Shown: positions 9,006 through 18,960, counted from the stretch's first letter. The stretch: 64,000 nucleotides of DNA from Halochromatium roseum (GCF_016653315.1 NZ_NHSH01000048.1:118715-182714), one strand, 5' to 3'. Made by a program: numbers and translations. Notes: generated from the letters alone by a model not told the origin.

Positions 9006-9629
9006 ATGGCTGGGCGTAAAGGCGATCGTCGCTGGATGCAGCGTCATCTCAATGATCCCTATGTCCAGCAGGCGCAGCGTGATGGCTATCGCTCACGCGC
9101 GGCCTACAAGCTCATCGAGCTCGATCAGCGCGACCGCTTTTTGCGCCCCGGCCAGTGTATTGTCGATCTGGGCGCTGCGCCTGGGAGCTGGTCGCAGGTG
9201 GCAGCGAAGCGCAACGGGCCAAGAGGTGCGATCGTGGCGATTGACCTCCTCGAGATGGAGCCGATTGCTGGCGTCGATGTCATCCAAGGGGACTTCCGGA
9301 AGGTCGAAGACCTGGCGCGGCTGAGCGAGCGTATTGGCGAGAACGGTGTCGATCTTGTGCTTTCGGATATGGCCCCAAATGTTTCTGGCATGACGGCGGT
9401 CGATCAGCCGCGGATGATGTATCTGGTCGAGTTAACCATTGATTTTGCAGTGCAGTACGCGAAACCGGGCAGTAACCTGGTAGTCAAAGCCTTCCAAGGC
9501 GAGGGTTTCGATGTTGTACTGAAAGAGTTCAGGCAGCGTTATCAGCAGGTCAAAATCCGCAAGCCGGATGCCTCTCGGGCGGCAAGCCGAGAGGTCTACC
9601 TGGTGGCGAAAGGGCGCCAAGTCCGGTAA
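9006..9629 (+). CDS. rlmE: 23S rRNA 2'-O-ribose U2552 methyltransferase RlmE (FtsJ/RrmJ)
   Basis: RlmE methylates the ribose of U2552 in the ribosomal A-loop and is heat-shock induced in E. coli together with ftsH. The 207-residue protein has the FtsJ fold: SAM motif VDLGAAPGSWSQVA, the catalytic-region motif LVLSDMAPNVSG, the lysine motif LVVKAFQGEG and the N-terminal RSRAAYKL lysine. The order rlmE-ftsH-folP-glmM is the conserved gammaproteobacterial arrangement. Confidence 0.96.
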   Translation: MAGRKGDRRWMQRHLNDPYVQQAQRDGYRSRAAYKLIELDQRDRFLRPGQCIVDLGAAPGSWSQVAAKRNGPRGAIVAIDLLEMEPIAGVDVIQGDFRKVEDLARLSERIGENGVDLVLSDMAPNVSGMTAVDQPRMMYLVELTIDFAVQYAKPGSNLVVKAFQGEGFDVVLKEFRQRYQQVKIRKPDASRAASREVYLVAKGRQVR

Positions 9630-9709
9630 CGTCCAACTAAACCCGTATCTATATTCGCGATCCTTGGGCTGCTGCGCTCAAGTGTTGCAATGCTAAAGAG
9701 GCTGATGCC

Positions 9710-11641
9710 GTGAGCGACATGGCGAAAAATCTGATTCTCTGGGTGGTCATCGCGATCGTGCTGATGTCCGTGTTCAACAACTTCACGGCCACGCAGTCGA
9801 GCCCGCAGACCCTGGCCTACTCCGATTTCATCGCACAGGTCCAGCAAGGGCAGGTGAAAGAGGTGACGGTGCAAGGGCGTACCATCGATGGCGTCAACCA
9901 GAATGGTCAGCGCTTCACGACCTATAGCCCGGGCGACGATGGCTTGGTCGGCGACTTGCTCAATAATAATGTCGAGATTCAGGCTGCGCCGCCTGAGAAG
10001 CCCTCGGTGTTGATGCAGATCCTGATCAACTGGTTCCCGCTGTTCATCTTGATCGGTCTCTGGATCTTCTTCATGCGTCAGATGCAGGGCGGCGGTGGTG
10101 GCCGCGGCGCGATGTCGTTCGGCAAGAGCAAGGCGCGCATGCTGAGCGAAGATCAAGTCAAGGTCACCTTCGCCGACATGGCGGGTGCTGAAGAGGCGAA
10201 GGATGAGGTGGTCGAGGTTGTCGACTTCTTGAAGGACCCGTCGAAGTTCCAGAAGCTCGGAGGCAAGATCCCCAAGGGCGTCCTTATGGTCGGCCCGCCA
10301 GGCACGGGTAAGACCTTGCTCGCCCGCGCTATTGCTGGTGAGGCCAAGGTGCCGTTCTTCACCATCTCGGGTTCTGATTTCGTCGAGATGTTCGTCGGCG
10401 TGGGCGCCTCGCGTGTCCGCGACATGTTCGAACAGGCGAAGAAGCACGCGCCTTGCATCATCTTCATCGATGAGATCGATGCTGTCGGTCGCCACCGTGG
10501 CGCTGGCCTTGGTGGTGGACATGACGAGCGTGAGCAGACGCTCAACCAATTACTGGTCGAGATGGATGGCTTCGAGGGTAATGAGGGTGTGATCGTAATC
10601 GCCGCGACCAACCGGCCCGACGTGCTCGATCCTGCGCTGTTGCGCCCAGGTCGCTTCGACCGCCAGGTGGTGGTGCCGCTACCGGATGTGCGTGGCCGCG
10701 AGCAGGTGCTCAAGGTGCACATGCGCAAGATCCCGACTGCCGAGGATGTGACGCCGTCTTTGATCGCGCGTGGCACGCCAGGCTTCTCCGGCGCGGACTT
10801 GGCAAATCTGGTCAACGAGGCGGCTCTGTTCGCTGCACGTGCCAACAAGCGTCTGGTCGACATGGAAGATCTCGAGAAGGCCAAAGACAAGATCATGATG
10901 GGCGCTGAGCGCCGGTCGATGGTGATGTCCGAGGATGAGAAGAAGCTCACCGCCTACCATGAGTCTGGTCATGCCATCGTTGGACGTCTGGTACCGCAGC
11001 ACGACCCGGTACACAAGGTCAGCATCATCCCGCGCGGACGTGCTCTAGGTGTGACGCTATTCTTGCCGGAGGATGATCGCTTCAGCTACAGCAAGCAGCG
11101 TCTTGAGAGTCAGATCTCGAGTCTGTTTGGCGGCAGGCTAGCCGAAGAGCTGATCTTCGGGCCGGAGATGGTGACCACGGGTGCCTCCAACGACATCCAG
11201 CGTGCGACCGACATCGCGCATAATATGGTCACTAAGTGGGGGCTGTCGGATAAGCTCGGTCCCTTGACCTATAGCGAGGATGAGCAAGAGGTCTTTCTTG
11301 GTCACTCGGTGACGCAACATAAATCGGTCTCGGATGAGACCACGCATCTGATCGACAAGGAGGTGCGCAGCTTCATCGATCGCAACTATCAGCGGGCGAA
11401 GACCATCCTCGTCGAGCACATGGAGCAGCTCCATGCGATGGCCGCGGCCTTGATGAAGTACGAGACCATTGATGCCGATCAGATCAAGGACATCATGGAA
11501 GGTCGGGAGCCTCGGCCACCCAAGGACTGGAGTAATGACGAGACCAAGCGCCCAGGTGGTGGTGCGGATGCGCCAATCACTCCATCGGCAGATGGACGAC
11601 CCGCCTCGGGTCCGATTGGTGGTCCTGCCGGCGAGCATTGA
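9710..11641 (+). CDS. ftsH: ATP-dependent zinc metalloprotease FtsH
   Basis: This membrane-bound AAA+ protease degrades membrane and regulatory proteins, including LpxC and sigma-32 in E. coli. Of 643 residues, two N-terminal membrane segments (about 7-24 and 104-122) flank a periplasmic domain. Walker A is GPPGTGKT at 195-202, Walker B is IIFIDEID, the second region of homology ends RPGRFDRQV, and the zinc site is HESGH at 417-421. GTG 9710 is favoured by a GAGG site 8-9 nt upstream; ATG 9719 (MAKNLILW) is the alternative used in E. coli numbering. The tail after residue 600 is Pro/Gly-rich. Confidence 0.97.
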   Translation: MSDMAKNLILWVVIAIVLMSVFNNFTATQSSPQTLAYSDFIAQVQQGQVKEVTVQGRTIDGVNQNGQRFTTYSPGDDGLVGDLLNNNVEIQAAPPEKPSVLMQILINWFPLFILIGLWIFFMRQMQGGGGGRGAMSFGKSKARMLSEDQVKVTFADMAGAEEAKDEVVEVVDFLKDPSKFQKLGGKIPKGVLMVGPPGTGKTLLARAIAGEAKVPFFTISGSDFVEMFVGVGASRVRDMFEQAKKHAPCIIFIDEIDAVGRHRGAGLGGGHDEREQTLNQLLVEMDGFEGNEGVIVIAATNRPDVLDPALLRPGRFDRQVVVPLPDVRGREQVLKVHMRKIPTAEDVTPSLIARGTPGFSGADLANLVNEAALFAARANKRLVDMEDLEKAKDKIMMGAERRSMVMSEDEKKLTAYHESGHAIVGRLVPQHDPVHKVSIIPRGRALGVTLFLPEDDRFSYSKQRLESQISSLFGGRLAEELIFGPEMVTTGASNDIQRATDIAHNMVTKWGLSDKLGPLTYSEDEQEVFLGHSVTQHKSVSDETTHLIDKEVRSFIDRNYQRAKTILVEHMEQLHAMAAALMKYETIDADQIKDIMEGREPRPPKDWSNDETKRPGGGADAPITPSADGRPASGPIGGPAGEH

Positions 11642-11675
11642 TGGCTTGGGTCCGGTTAAACCTTAGTCCTTGGCG

Positions 11676-12527
11676 ATGACGACACTGCAGTGCGGGGCGC
11701 GGTCGATTGATTTGACTGAGCCCCGCGTGATGGGCATCTTAAACGTCACCCCCGATTCCTTCTCGGACGGGGGTGATTTCGTTTCCGTTACCCGCGCGCT
11801 CGAGCGCGCCGAGCAGATGGTTGCCGAGGGTGCGGCGATCATCGACGTTGGCGGCGAGTCGACGCGGCCAGGCGCTGAGCCGGTGCCCGAAGCGCTTGAG
11901 ATCGAGCGCGTGGTGCCGGTCATTGAGGCGTTGGTGTCGCGCGTCGAGGTGCCGATCTCGATTGATACCTCCAAGCCGGGCGTGATGCGCGCCGCCGCCT
12001 GCGTTGGCGCCGGCTTGATCAACGATGTGTTTGCCCTGCGGGCGCCGCAGGCGCTTGCAGCAGCGGCTGAGACCGGCTTGCCCGTCTGTTTGATGCACAT
12101 GCAGGGAGAGCCGCGTACGATGCAGCAGCAACCGCACTACGCGGAGGTGGTTGCTGATGTGATCGCGTTTCTGCAAGCGCGCGTCGATGCCTGCGAGCAG
12201 GCTGGTATCCCGCGCCAGCGGCTGCTGGTCGATCCCGGTTTTGGCTTTGGTAAGACGCTCGCGCATAATCTCACCCTGTTGGCGCGGTTGGAACAGTTCG
12301 CTGGGCTCGGGCTGCCGCTGCTGGTTGGTCTATCGCGCAAGTCGATGCTCGGTGCGCTGACCGGGAGGGATGTCGACGGGCGGCTCTCGGCCGGGGTTGC
12401 TGCGACCACCCTGGCACTCGCACGAGGCGTCGACATCATCCGAACCCATGATGTTGCGGCTGCCTACGATGCGATACGCGTCTACACTGCTGTTGCAGCC
12501 GTTGATCATTGCGGGATGTCAGGCTAA
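11676..12527 (+). CDS. folP: Dihydropteroate synthase
   Basis: This enzyme condenses p-aminobenzoate with hydroxymethyl-dihydropterin pyrophosphate in folate synthesis and is the sulfonamide target. The 283-residue TIM barrel has the signatures GILNVTPDSFSDGG, GGESTRPGA and LVDPGFGFGKT, plus the C-terminal IIRTHDV motif. ATG 11676 is taken; a TTG two codons upstream is possible. It lies 34 bp after ftsH and before glmM, in the conserved order. Confidence 0.95.
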   Translation: MTTLQCGARSIDLTEPRVMGILNVTPDSFSDGGDFVSVTRALERAEQMVAEGAAIIDVGGESTRPGAEPVPEALEIERVVPVIEALVSRVEVPISIDTSKPGVMRAAACVGAGLINDVFALRAPQALAAAAETGLPVCLMHMQGEPRTMQQQPHYAEVVADVIAFLQARVDACEQAGIPRQRLLVDPGFGFGKTLAHNLTLLARLEQFAGLGLPLLVGLSRKSMLGALTGRDVDGRLSAGVAATTLALARGVDIIRTHDVAAAYDAIRVYTAVAAVDHCGMSG

Positions 12528-12658
12528 GCATCGGCCGCTGCTCGTCTCTTGGACTGGTTGGTCGTTGTGAGTTAGCAGATTGTCGTGAAGCAAGCGCTTG
12601 ATCGTCCACGGTGGCGACGCGCGATGAATCTTATCTTCGATGAACCTTAGGTGAACAG

Positions 12659-13999
12659 TTGAAGCGCAAGTATTTCGGTACCGATGGGATTCGGGGGCGT
12701 GTCGGTGATCCGAGCGTCAGCCCAGATTTCGTTGTCAAGCTCGGCTGGGCGGCTGGTCGCGTCCTGGGTCAAGGCGACGGCAGTACGGTGTTGATCGGCA
12801 AGGACACGCGGATTTCTGGCTATATGTTCGAGTCGGCCCTCGAGGCTGGCTTGGTTGCCGCTGGCGTCGATATCCGACTGCTGGGGCCGATGCCAACCCC
12901 GGGCGTCGCCTATTTGACGCGCACCTTTCGCGCGGCCGCCGGCATCGTCATCACCGCATCGCACAACCCGTACGACGATAACGGCATCAAGTTCTTCTCG
13001 AGCGACGGCGACAAGTTGCCGGATGAGGTCGAATGCGCGATCGAAGCGGCGATCGATCAGCCCCTGCACACGGTCGCCTCGGCCGATCTTGGCAAGGTCC
13101 GGCGGGTGGATGATGCCGCTGGGCGCTATATCGAATTCTGCAAGAGCAGTGTCCCGGCATCGACCTCGTTAAAGGGTCTTAAGCTGGTTCTGGACTGTGC
13201 CAACGGTGCGACCTACAACGTCGCCCCTTTTGTCTTCGAGGAGCTCGGTGCCGAGGTGGTGACGATCGGCACGCGACCCGATGGGTTCAACATCAATCGC
13301 GAGGTCGGCTCGACCAAGCCTGGGGCCTTGACCGAGGCGGTGGTCGCTGAGGGCGCTGCACTTGGTATCGCCTTTGACGGCGATGGCGATCGGCTGATGA
13401 TGGTTGATGCCAATGGTCAGGTGATCGACGGTGATGCCCTGATCTACCTGATCGCCAACTCGCGCCGTGCTGCGAATGAGCTGCGCGGTGCTGTCGTGGG
13501 CACCTTGATGAGCAACCTTGGGCTTGAGCTGGCGCTGCGCCGATTGGGCATCGACTTCACCCGCACCCAGGTCGGTGATCGCTACATCATGGAGCGACTC
13601 AAGCTCGATGGTGGCATATTGGGTGGCGAGCCTTCTGGACACATTATCTGCCGGGATCGAACCACCACTGGCGACGGCATTATCGCTGCGCTGCAGGTGT
13701 TGCAGGCATTGATCGATGCCGATACCACCCTAGCCGATGCCGTGCGTCCGGTCGAACGCTATCCTCAAGTCCTGATCAATGTCCGCTTGGAGCAGCGCAT
13801 CGATGTGATGTCACGCCCGCGTATCCAAGATGCCGTGCGAGCGGCGGAGGCCAATCTTGGCGACCAGGGACGCGTCCTGCTGCGCCACTCTGGCACCGAG
13901 CCGCTGGTGCGCGTGATGGTCGAAGGTTTTGATGCCGCCAATGTGCAGGCGCTTGCTGAGGAGCTTGCTGGATTAGTGCGCGAGGAATTAGGGGCCTAG
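12659..13999 (+). CDS. glmM: Phosphoglucosamine mutase
   Basis: GlmM interconverts glucosamine-6- and glucosamine-1-phosphate for UDP-GlcNAc, and thus for peptidoglycan and LPS. The 446-residue protein starts with the diagnostic [10 protein letters not shown]. The phosphoserine is S101 in [13 protein letters not shown], the magnesium loop is DGDGDR near residue 240, and the sugar-binding GGEPSGH and the phosphate-binding [11 protein letters not shown] motifs are intact. The best start is a TTG at 12659, because no ATG or GTG is in frame before the conserved N-terminus. Confidence 0.96.
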   Translation: MKRKYFGTDGIRGRVGDPSVSPDFVVKLGWAAGRVLGQGDGSTVLIGKDTRISGYMFESALEAGLVAAGVDIRLLGPMPTPGVAYLTRTFRAAAGIVITASHNPYDDNGIKFFSSDGDKLPDEVECAIEAAIDQPLHTVASADLGKVRRVDDAAGRYIEFCKSSVPASTSLKGLKLVLDCANGATYNVAPFVFEELGAEVVTIGTRPDGFNINREVGSTKPGALTEAVVAEGAALGIAFDGDGDRLMMVDANGQVIDGDALIYLIANSRRAANELRGAVVGTLMSNLGLELALRRLGIDFTRTQVGDRYIMERLKLDGGILGGEPSGHIICRDRTTTGDGIIAALQVLQALIDADTTLADAVRPVERYPQVLINVRLEQRIDVMSRPRIQDAVRAAEANLGDQGRVLLRHSGTEPLVRVMVEGFDAANVQALAEELAGLVREELGA

Positions 14000-14003
14000 G
14001 CCG

Positions 14004-15371
14004 ATGCAGACGACCTCGATGCATGGCATGTGGTCATCGCGCCTCGCGTTCATCTTCGCGGCGACTGGCTCTGCCGTGGGGCTGGGTAATATCTGGCGCT
14101 TTCCCTACACCGCAGGCGAATACGGCGGCGGTGCCTTTGTCATCGTCTACCTGCTCTGTGTCGCTGCCATCGGCGTGCCGATCATGATCGCCGAGATCAT
14201 GCTGGGGCGACGCGGGCGGCAGAGTCCGATCAACAGCATGCGTGCGCTGGCTGAGCAAGCGGGCGCGAGCCGGGCCTGGCAGCTTCTTGGCTGGATGGGT
14301 ATCCTGTCTGGCTTTCTGATCCTCTCGTTCTACAGCGTGATTGCTGGCTGGACCCTGGCCTATGTGTTTCGGGCTGGGGCCGGGCTATTCGAGGGTATCG
14401 ACGGCGCGGCCTCGGAGGCGATCTTTAGTGCGCTGGTTGCCGACCCTGAGCGGCTCTTGGCCTGGCACACCGTCTTTATGGTGCTGGTGGTGATGGTCGT
14501 CGCGCGTGGCGTCGCCAGCGGCCTGGAAATGGCCGTGCGCGTGCTGATGCCGACCCTGTTCCTGTTGCTGGTCGTTATGGTGCTCTACGCCTCACAGGCT
14601 GGAGACTTCGCCGCTGGCCTCTCGTACCTATTCACCCCTGATTTTGGCGAACTCAGGGCCAACGCCGGCGACGCCATCTTGAGCGCGATGGGGCAAGCCT
14701 TCTTCAGCCTGAGTCTGGGCATGGGCGCGATCATGATCTACGGCTCTTACCTCAGCAGCCATGCCTCGATTGGCGGTAACGTGGCCATTATCGCCGGCAT
14801 GGATACCCTGGTGGCCCTGCTTGCTGGGCTGGCGATCTTTCCGATCGTCTTTGCGCAAGGACTCGAGCCGAGCTCTGGGCCGGGCCTGATCTTCCAGACG
14901 CTGCCGGTTGCCTTCGGTCAGATGCCGTTTGGGGCCTTCTTCGGCGTGCTGTTTTTCCTGTTGCTCGCGTTTGCGGCCTGGACCTCGGCGATCTCCTTGC
15001 TCGAGCCGATGGTTGCTTATCTGGTCGAAAACAAAGGTTTTAGTCGGGTGCGTGCCGCGCTATTGGCTGGGGTTGCGGTCTGGCTGTTGGGTATTGCCTG
15101 TCTGCTCTCGTTGAACGCATGGGCGGGCTTTACGGTCTTTGGTAAAGGTATCCTCGACCTCTTCGATTACCTCACCGCGAACGTGCTGTTGCCGCTCGGT
15201 GGAATCTTTATCGCCATCTTCGCGGGCTGGGTGCTCGATGAGACGGTCTCACGGGATGAGCTCAGCGCGACTAATGGCGCTGTGCTTTACCGCATCTGGC
15301 GCGGGCTGATTCGCTGGCTCGCGCCAGTCTGCGTCGTCCTGGTCTTCTTGAACGCAGTTGGATTGATTTGA
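14004..15371 (+). CDS. Sodium-dependent transporter, neurotransmitter:sodium symporter (NSS/SNF) family
   Basis: The 455-residue inner-membrane protein has 11-12 membrane segments and the LeuT-type start: GSAVGLGNIWRFPY in TM1 with the unwound Gly/Asn region, then GGGAFVIVYL in TM2. Family members import amino acids or related solutes with sodium. Bacterial members with this YheM/MhsT-like length have varied substrates, so none is assigned. It starts 4 bp after glmM and ends 1 bp before the ratA start codon, so it is probably translated from the same message. Confidence 0.88.
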   Translation: MQTTSMHGMWSSRLAFIFAATGSAVGLGNIWRFPYTAGEYGGGAFVIVYLLCVAAIGVPIMIAEIMLGRRGRQSPINSMRALAEQAGASRAWQLLGWMGILSGFLILSFYSVIAGWTLAYVFRAGAGLFEGIDGAASEAIFSALVADPERLLAWHTVFMVLVVMVVARGVASGLEMAVRVLMPTLFLLLVVMVLYASQAGDFAAGLSYLFTPDFGELRANAGDAILSAMGQAFFSLSLGMGAIMIYGSYLSSHASIGGNVAIIAGMDTLVALLAGLAIFPIVFAQGLEPSSGPGLIFQTLPVAFGQMPFGAFFGVLFFLLLAFAAWTSAISLLEPMVAYLVENKGFSRVRAALLAGVAVWLLGIACLLSLNAWAGFTVFGKGILDLFDYLTANVLLPLGGIFIAIFAGWVLDETVSRDELSATNGAVLYRIWRGLIRWLAPVCVVLVFLNAVGLI

Positions 15372-15372
15372 C

Positions 15373-15807
15373 GTGCCGCTGGTAAAGAAAAGTGCGTTGG
15401 TGCGTCATTCGGCGCAACAGATGTTTGATTTGGTGGCGGACGTGGAAGGCTATCCGCGCTTTCTGCCTTGGTGCCACTCTGCGACCTTGCTGTCGCGAGA
15501 CGAGCATGAGCTCTGTGGCCGCATCGAGGTCGCGAGACTTGGCGTGCGGCAGGTGTTCTCCACCTGCAACAAGCTTGAGCCGCCTGAGCGCATGTACCTG
15601 CGGCTGAAGGATGGGCCATTCCGCAAGCTCAGCGGGGTTTGGACCTTCACAGGTCTGCGTGAGGATGCCTGTAAGGTCGAGCTGCAGCTGGATTTCGAGT
15701 TTTCCGGCCGCTTGATCGACAAGGCCTTCGGCGGCGTGTTCGGTCAGATCGCGAACTCGATGGTGGATGCCTTTTGTAAACGAGCAGATGAGGTCTATGG
15801 TGACTGA
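15373..15807 (+). CDS. ratA: RatA-family ribosome association protein / SRPBCC (COQ10-like) protein
   Basis: The 144-residue START/SRPBCC-fold protein has the family-typical N-terminus around RHSAQQMFDLVADVEGYP and the C-terminus ANSMVDAFCKRADEVYG. E. coli RatA was described as inhibiting 70S association; related Coq10 proteins bind ubiquinone, so the role is unsettled. It starts with GTG at 15373, immediately after the transporter stop. It overlaps the following rnfH gene by 11 bp, so the pair is translationally linked. smpB, often the neighbour on the other side, is not in this window. Confidence 0.88.
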   Translation: MPLVKKSALVRHSAQQMFDLVADVEGYPRFLPWCHSATLLSRDEHELCGRIEVARLGVRQVFSTCNKLEPPERMYLRLKDGPFRKLSGVWTFTGLREDACKVELQLDFEFSGRLIDKAFGGVFGQIANSMVDAFCKRADEVYGD

Positions 15808-16141
15808 GCAGAGCGTGAACGTCGAAGTCGCTTATGCCCGTGAGCGGGCGCAGGCGTTGATACCGGTTAAGGGGCAGCAAGGAATAACCCTGGCGGAGGC
15901 CATTGAACGCTCTGGCATCCTTGAGCGCTTTCCCGAGATCGACCTGGATGTCAACAAGGTTGGCATCTTTGGCAAGGTCGCCAAGCTCGATCAGGTACTC
16001 GCGAGCGGTGATCGAGTGGAGATCTATCCGCCGCTGATCGCTGATCCAAAGCAGGCGCGCAAACAGCGCGCGACTGGGGCTAAAGCCGAGGACGGCAAAG
16101 CTGCAGCAGAGGAGTCTAAGGCCTCTGCGGCGAACGCCTAA
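15797..16141 (+). CDS. rnfH: RnfH/RatB family ubiquitin-fold protein
   Basis: The 114-residue protein has a ubiquitin-like core (about residues 5-85: VNVEVAYARE, LAEAIERSG, VGIFGK, DRVEIYPPL) and a charged Ala/Lys/Glu-rich tail. It belongs to the RnfH family, found beside ratA in many gammaproteobacteria; its function is not firmly known. ATG 15797 is chosen; ATG 15788 is also possible. The TAA stop is part of a TAACGCTCATGG context identical to that at the NlpC/P60 gene, because repeat copy 4 begins there. Confidence 0.88.
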   Translation: MVTEQSVNVEVAYARERAQALIPVKGQQGITLAEAIERSGILERFPEIDLDVNKVGIFGKVAKLDQVLASGDRVEIYPPLIADPKQARKQRATGAKAEDGKAAAEESKASAANA

Positions 16142-16144
16142 CGC

Positions 16145-16197
16145 TCATGGTGCCGCGCCACCCCCAGCAGATCCATCATGCCGGATTCACGTTAAGG
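16145..16197 (+). repeat. Dispersed 50-bp hairpin repeat, copy 4
   Basis: Starts at the stop codon of rnfH with TCATGGTGCCGCGCCAC and keeps the GATTCACGTTAAGG end. The middle is diverged (AGATCCATCATGCC) and the hairpin is weak. This copy points toward the convergent bamE gene. Confidence 0.6.
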
Positions 16198-16340
16198 TTT
16201 AGGCCAAGCGACCGTGCCGCCTCTAGGCTGGCGAGCCGATTGGCGGAGGCGGAAACGCTGAGTCAGTTGACGCGACCCAAGCCGGTCGATTTCGATATCT
16301 AGCGCTGAGTATTACAACGGCGTTCCGACGCGTTTTGAGC

Positions 16341-16841
16341 TTATTCGGTGGTCTCGACGCCGACGGCGTTCAGCGTTCGGGAGATAATGCCGCGGTCATC
16401 GCGCCAATCTGGCACCTCGACCACGACCGTCTCCTGTTCGAGTGCGGCCAGTGCTGCGGCCGGATCGGGTTGCGCAAAGCCCTCGATGCTCACAAGCTGG
16501 TCCTCTTCGAACCAGAGCGTGAGCTGCTTGCGTTCCATGGGTTGATGTCCGCGGCGAATGGTGTAGATGTAATCCCAACGGTTGGTATGGAACATATCGG
16601 TCAGTAGTGGGGTTCCGAGCAGGTAGCGTACCTGCTCTCGATTCATGCCGAGTTGGACCTGATTCACCATTGGTTCAGTGATGATATTGCCCTGCTGCAC
16701 CGTCATCTTGTAGACGAAGGGTAGGTTCGACAGCATGGAGCCGCTCGGTCGATCGTCTTGTCGCTTGTCGCGAGCACAGCCGCTTATCGCGAGCGCCGCG
16801 GCGAGGATTAGGATCGAGCTAAGAATGACAAGCCTTCGCAT
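16341..16841 (-). CDS. bamE: Outer membrane assembly lipoprotein BamE (SmpA)
   Basis: BamE is a small lipoprotein of the BAM complex that inserts beta-barrel proteins in the outer membrane. The 166-residue product has a signal peptide ending in the lipobox AISGC. The SmpA/OmlA domain has the hallmark QLGMNREQVRYLLGTPL and FHTNRWDYIYTIRRG motifs. ATG 16841 is chosen because it gives an intact signal peptide; a longer frame upstream lacks one. It is divergent from fur across 90 bp, the classical bamE/fur arrangement. The C-terminal 50 residues after the domain are longer than in E. coli. Confidence 0.95.
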   Translation of the reverse strand: MRRLVILSSILILAAALAISGCARDKRQDDRPSGSMLSNLPFVYKMTVQQGNIITEPMVNQVQLGMNREQVRYLLGTPLLTDMFHTNRWDYIYTIRRGHQPMERKQLTLWFEEDQLVSIEGFAQPDPAAALAALEQETVVVEVPDWRDDRGIISRTLNAVGVETTE

Positions 16842-16931
16842 CAATCTGTTGTAAGGTAGGGCTGGAACAAACCCAGATGGTACCGCACATGAGAGCAGCG
16901 TATCAGTTTCTCGAACAGACTTTGAGCACGC

Positions 16932-17402
16932 ATGAGTTCGATGGATAACAAGCCAATGGAGAACCAACGCCAGATCAAGCAGGCAGGCCTCAAGGTCACC
17001 GTGCCGCGGCTGAAGATCCTGCACATCCTCGAGACCAGCGAGCAGCGACATCTGAGCGCTGAGGAGGTCTACAAAGAGCTGCTTGCCGCCGACGAGGAGA
17101 TCGGGCTAGCGACAGTCTACCGGGTGTTGACCCAGTTCGAGGGCGCCGGCTTGGTTGTCCGCCATCATTTCGAAGGTGGTCAGTCGGTGTTCGAGCTGAA
17201 TCGGGGCAGCCACCACGATCATCTTGTCTGCGTCAAATGCGGGGCTGTGGTCGAGTTCTTCGATGAGGTGATCGAAGACCGGCAGCGGGCGATTGCCGAG
17301 CAGAATGGCTTTAAGATCGTTGAACATGCGCTGGTCATCTATGGCGATTGTCTGCAAGGTGAAGACTGCCCGCGGCGTGCCTCGCTTAAACGAGGCTCAT
17401 GA
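16932..17402 (+). CDS. fur: Ferric uptake regulator Fur
   Basis: Fur is a dimeric Fe(II)-dependent repressor. The 156-residue protein has the winged-helix domain (GLKVTVPRLKIL, recognition region LATVYRVLTQFE) and then the metal-binding half with SHHDHLVCVKC and a second cysteine pair in GDCLQGEDC. Alternative start ATG 16941 would remove three residues. Fur is expected to control iron genes. I saw no clear Fur box in the short intergenic region shared with bamE, so autoregulation is not supported here. Confidence 0.96.
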   Translation: MSSMDNKPMENQRQIKQAGLKVTVPRLKILHILETSEQRHLSAEEVYKELLAADEEIGLATVYRVLTQFEGAGLVVRHHFEGGQSVFELNRGSHHDHLVCVKCGAVVEFFDEVIEDRQRAIAEQNGFKIVEHALVIYGDCLQGEDCPRRASLKRGS

Positions 17403-17492
17403 CGCGCAGCAGGACGACCTTGTCAGGCCTTCTCAGGCCTGGCTAGGGCGTTTAAGCGGGGTGTCCACGCGTGCTGCCAATGTGCTGATGTG

Positions 17493-18026
17493 ATGGAGCC
17501 TCAGCACGCAGTTCGATCGTTGCCGGACTCGGTGCCCGTTGCAGATGCCGGGCTGATGATTCATATCAGCATTGCGCGGCAGCAGCTGGTACTCTATCGC
17601 GCTCATGAAGCAGTCGAGCGCGTCGCTGTCTCGACCGCACTGCAGGGGCCTGGTGAGCGCAATGGAAGCGGCTGCACGCCGCGTGGCCAACATCGCATTC
17701 GCCTCAAGATCGGCAGCGGCTGTCCGAGCGGTGCTGTATTTCGTGGGCGTCGTTGGACCGGTGAGATCTACTCTGCGGCGCTGGGCGCGGCTGCGCCGGA
17801 GCGAGATTGGATTCTCAGCCGTATCCTCTGGCTCACCGGCTGCGAGTCGGGGCGCAATCGCGGCGGAAAGGTGGATACCCTCAGTCGCTATATCTACATC
17901 CACGGCTGCCCGGATAGTGAGCCGATGGGCGTGCCGCGCTCGCACGGCTGTATTCGCATGCGCAATGCCGACGTGATTCGGCTCTGCGACTGGGTGCCGG
18001 TGGGTTGTCCGGTGTTGATCGACTGA
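17493..18026 (+). CDS. L,D-transpeptidase (YkuD family)
   Basis: The 177-residue protein is essentially one YkuD domain without an evident signal peptide. The catalytic signature is complete: HGCPDSEPMGVPRSHGCIRM, with the nucleophile at C153. Family members form 3-3 crosslinks in peptidoglycan or attach lipoproteins. Short signal-less versions like this (E. coli LdtF-unlike, Chromatiaceae common) are of uncertain location. It is followed 10 bp later by two oligopeptide-type permease genes and then nagZ, so a cell-wall turnover role is likely. A GTG one codon upstream could also start it. Confidence 0.88.
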   Translation: MEPQHAVRSLPDSVPVADAGLMIHISIARQQLVLYRAHEAVERVAVSTALQGPGERNGSGCTPRGQHRIRLKIGSGCPSGAVFRGRRWTGEIYSAALGAAAPERDWILSRILWLTGCESGRNRGGKVDTLSRYIYIHGCPDSEPMGVPRSHGCIRMRNADVIRLCDWVPVGCPVLID

Positions 18027-18036
18027 TCCTGCACCG

Positions 18037-18957
18037 ATGCTGCGTCTTGTCGCTGTTCGCCTGAGTGCGATGCTGTTGGTGATGCTCGGCGCCTGTACCC
18101 TGGTCTTCCTGTTGATCCATCTGGTGCCTGGTGATCCGGTCGATGCCATGCTCGGCGAGACCGCTCGTGCTGCGGATCGAGCGGCACTGCGGGCTGCCAT
18201 GGGGCTGGATGTGCCGCTCTGGCAGCAGTATCTTGACTACCTGGGCGGCCTGGCGCGGCTCGACCTCGGTGACTCCCTGCGCGAGCAGCGCCCGGTGGCG
18301 AACATCCTCGCCGAGCGTTTGCCGCCGACCTTGTTGCTTGCAGCTGCCTCGTTGATCCTGGCGCTGGCGATTGCGATCCCGCTCGGTGTGCTTGCAGCGC
18401 GGCATCAGCATCGGCTGCTCGACCGATTGGCGATGGGCTTTTCGCTGCTTGGCGTGGCGGTGCCGAACTTCTGGCTCGGGCCGCTGCTGATCCTGGTGTT
18501 TTCGCTTTGGCTCGGCTGGGCTCCGGTCAGCGGCATGCAGCAGCCCACGAGTCTGATCCTGCCTGCCATCACGCTTGGCACCGCGCTGGCCGCGGTCTTG
18601 GCGCGGATGGTGCGCAACAGTGTGCTCGAGGTCTTGGGCGATGACTATATTCGCACCGCGCGGGCCAAGGGCTTGTCCGAGGGAGCCGTGGTGCGTCGAC
18701 ACGCCTTGCGTAACGCCTGGCTGCCGGTGCTGACCCTGGTCGGACTGCAGCTCGGCGCACTCCTCTCGGGTGCGGTGATCACCGAAACTGTGTTCGCCTG
18801 GCCGGGTGTCGGGAGTCTGATGGTCGAGGCCATCCAGGCGCGCGACTTCCCAGTGGTCCAAGGTGCGGTGCTGCTGATCGCCGCGCTCTATGTGCTGGTC
18901 AATACGGCGACGGATCTCGCCTACGCCGCAATCGATCCGCGAGTGAGTCTGCGCTGA
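18037..18957 (+). CDS. Dipeptide/oligopeptide-type ABC transporter permease (DppB-like)
   Basis: The 306-residue integral membrane protein belongs to the DppB/OppB/GsiC family. The N-terminal signature FLLIHLVPGDPVDAML is present. The cytoplasmic EAA loop near residue 205 (DDYIRTARAKGLSE) is where the ATPase docks. About six membrane segments are visible. It is 10 bp after the transpeptidase gene and 3 bp before the DppC-like gene. No ATPase gene follows, so ATPases and a receptor must be encoded elsewhere; the orphan receptor at 4693-6204 is one candidate. Confidence 0.9.
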   Translation: MLRLVAVRLSAMLLVMLGACTLVFLLIHLVPGDPVDAMLGETARAADRAALRAAMGLDVPLWQQYLDYLGGLARLDLGDSLREQRPVANILAERLPPTLLLAAASLILALAIAIPLGVLAARHQHRLLDRLAMGFSLLGVAVPNFWLGPLLILVFSLWLGWAPVSGMQQPTSLILPAITLGTALAAVLARMVRNSVLEVLGDDYIRTARAKGLSEGAVVRRHALRNAWLPVLTLVGLQLGALLSGAVITETVFAWPGVGSLMVEAIQARDFPVVQGAVLLIAALYVLVNTATDLAYAAIDPRVSLR

Positions 18958-18960
18958 GCG

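Noticed and set aside
9596..10549. Minus-strand frame of 317 codons opposite rlmE end and ftsH
   Set aside because: Antisense to ftsH; His/Asp-rich composition mirrors the reverse of conserved FtsH codons.
12601..12658. Possible sixth partial copy of the dispersed repeat before glmM
   Set aside because: Only short matches (GATGAATC, GTGGCGACGC) without the full core or hairpin.
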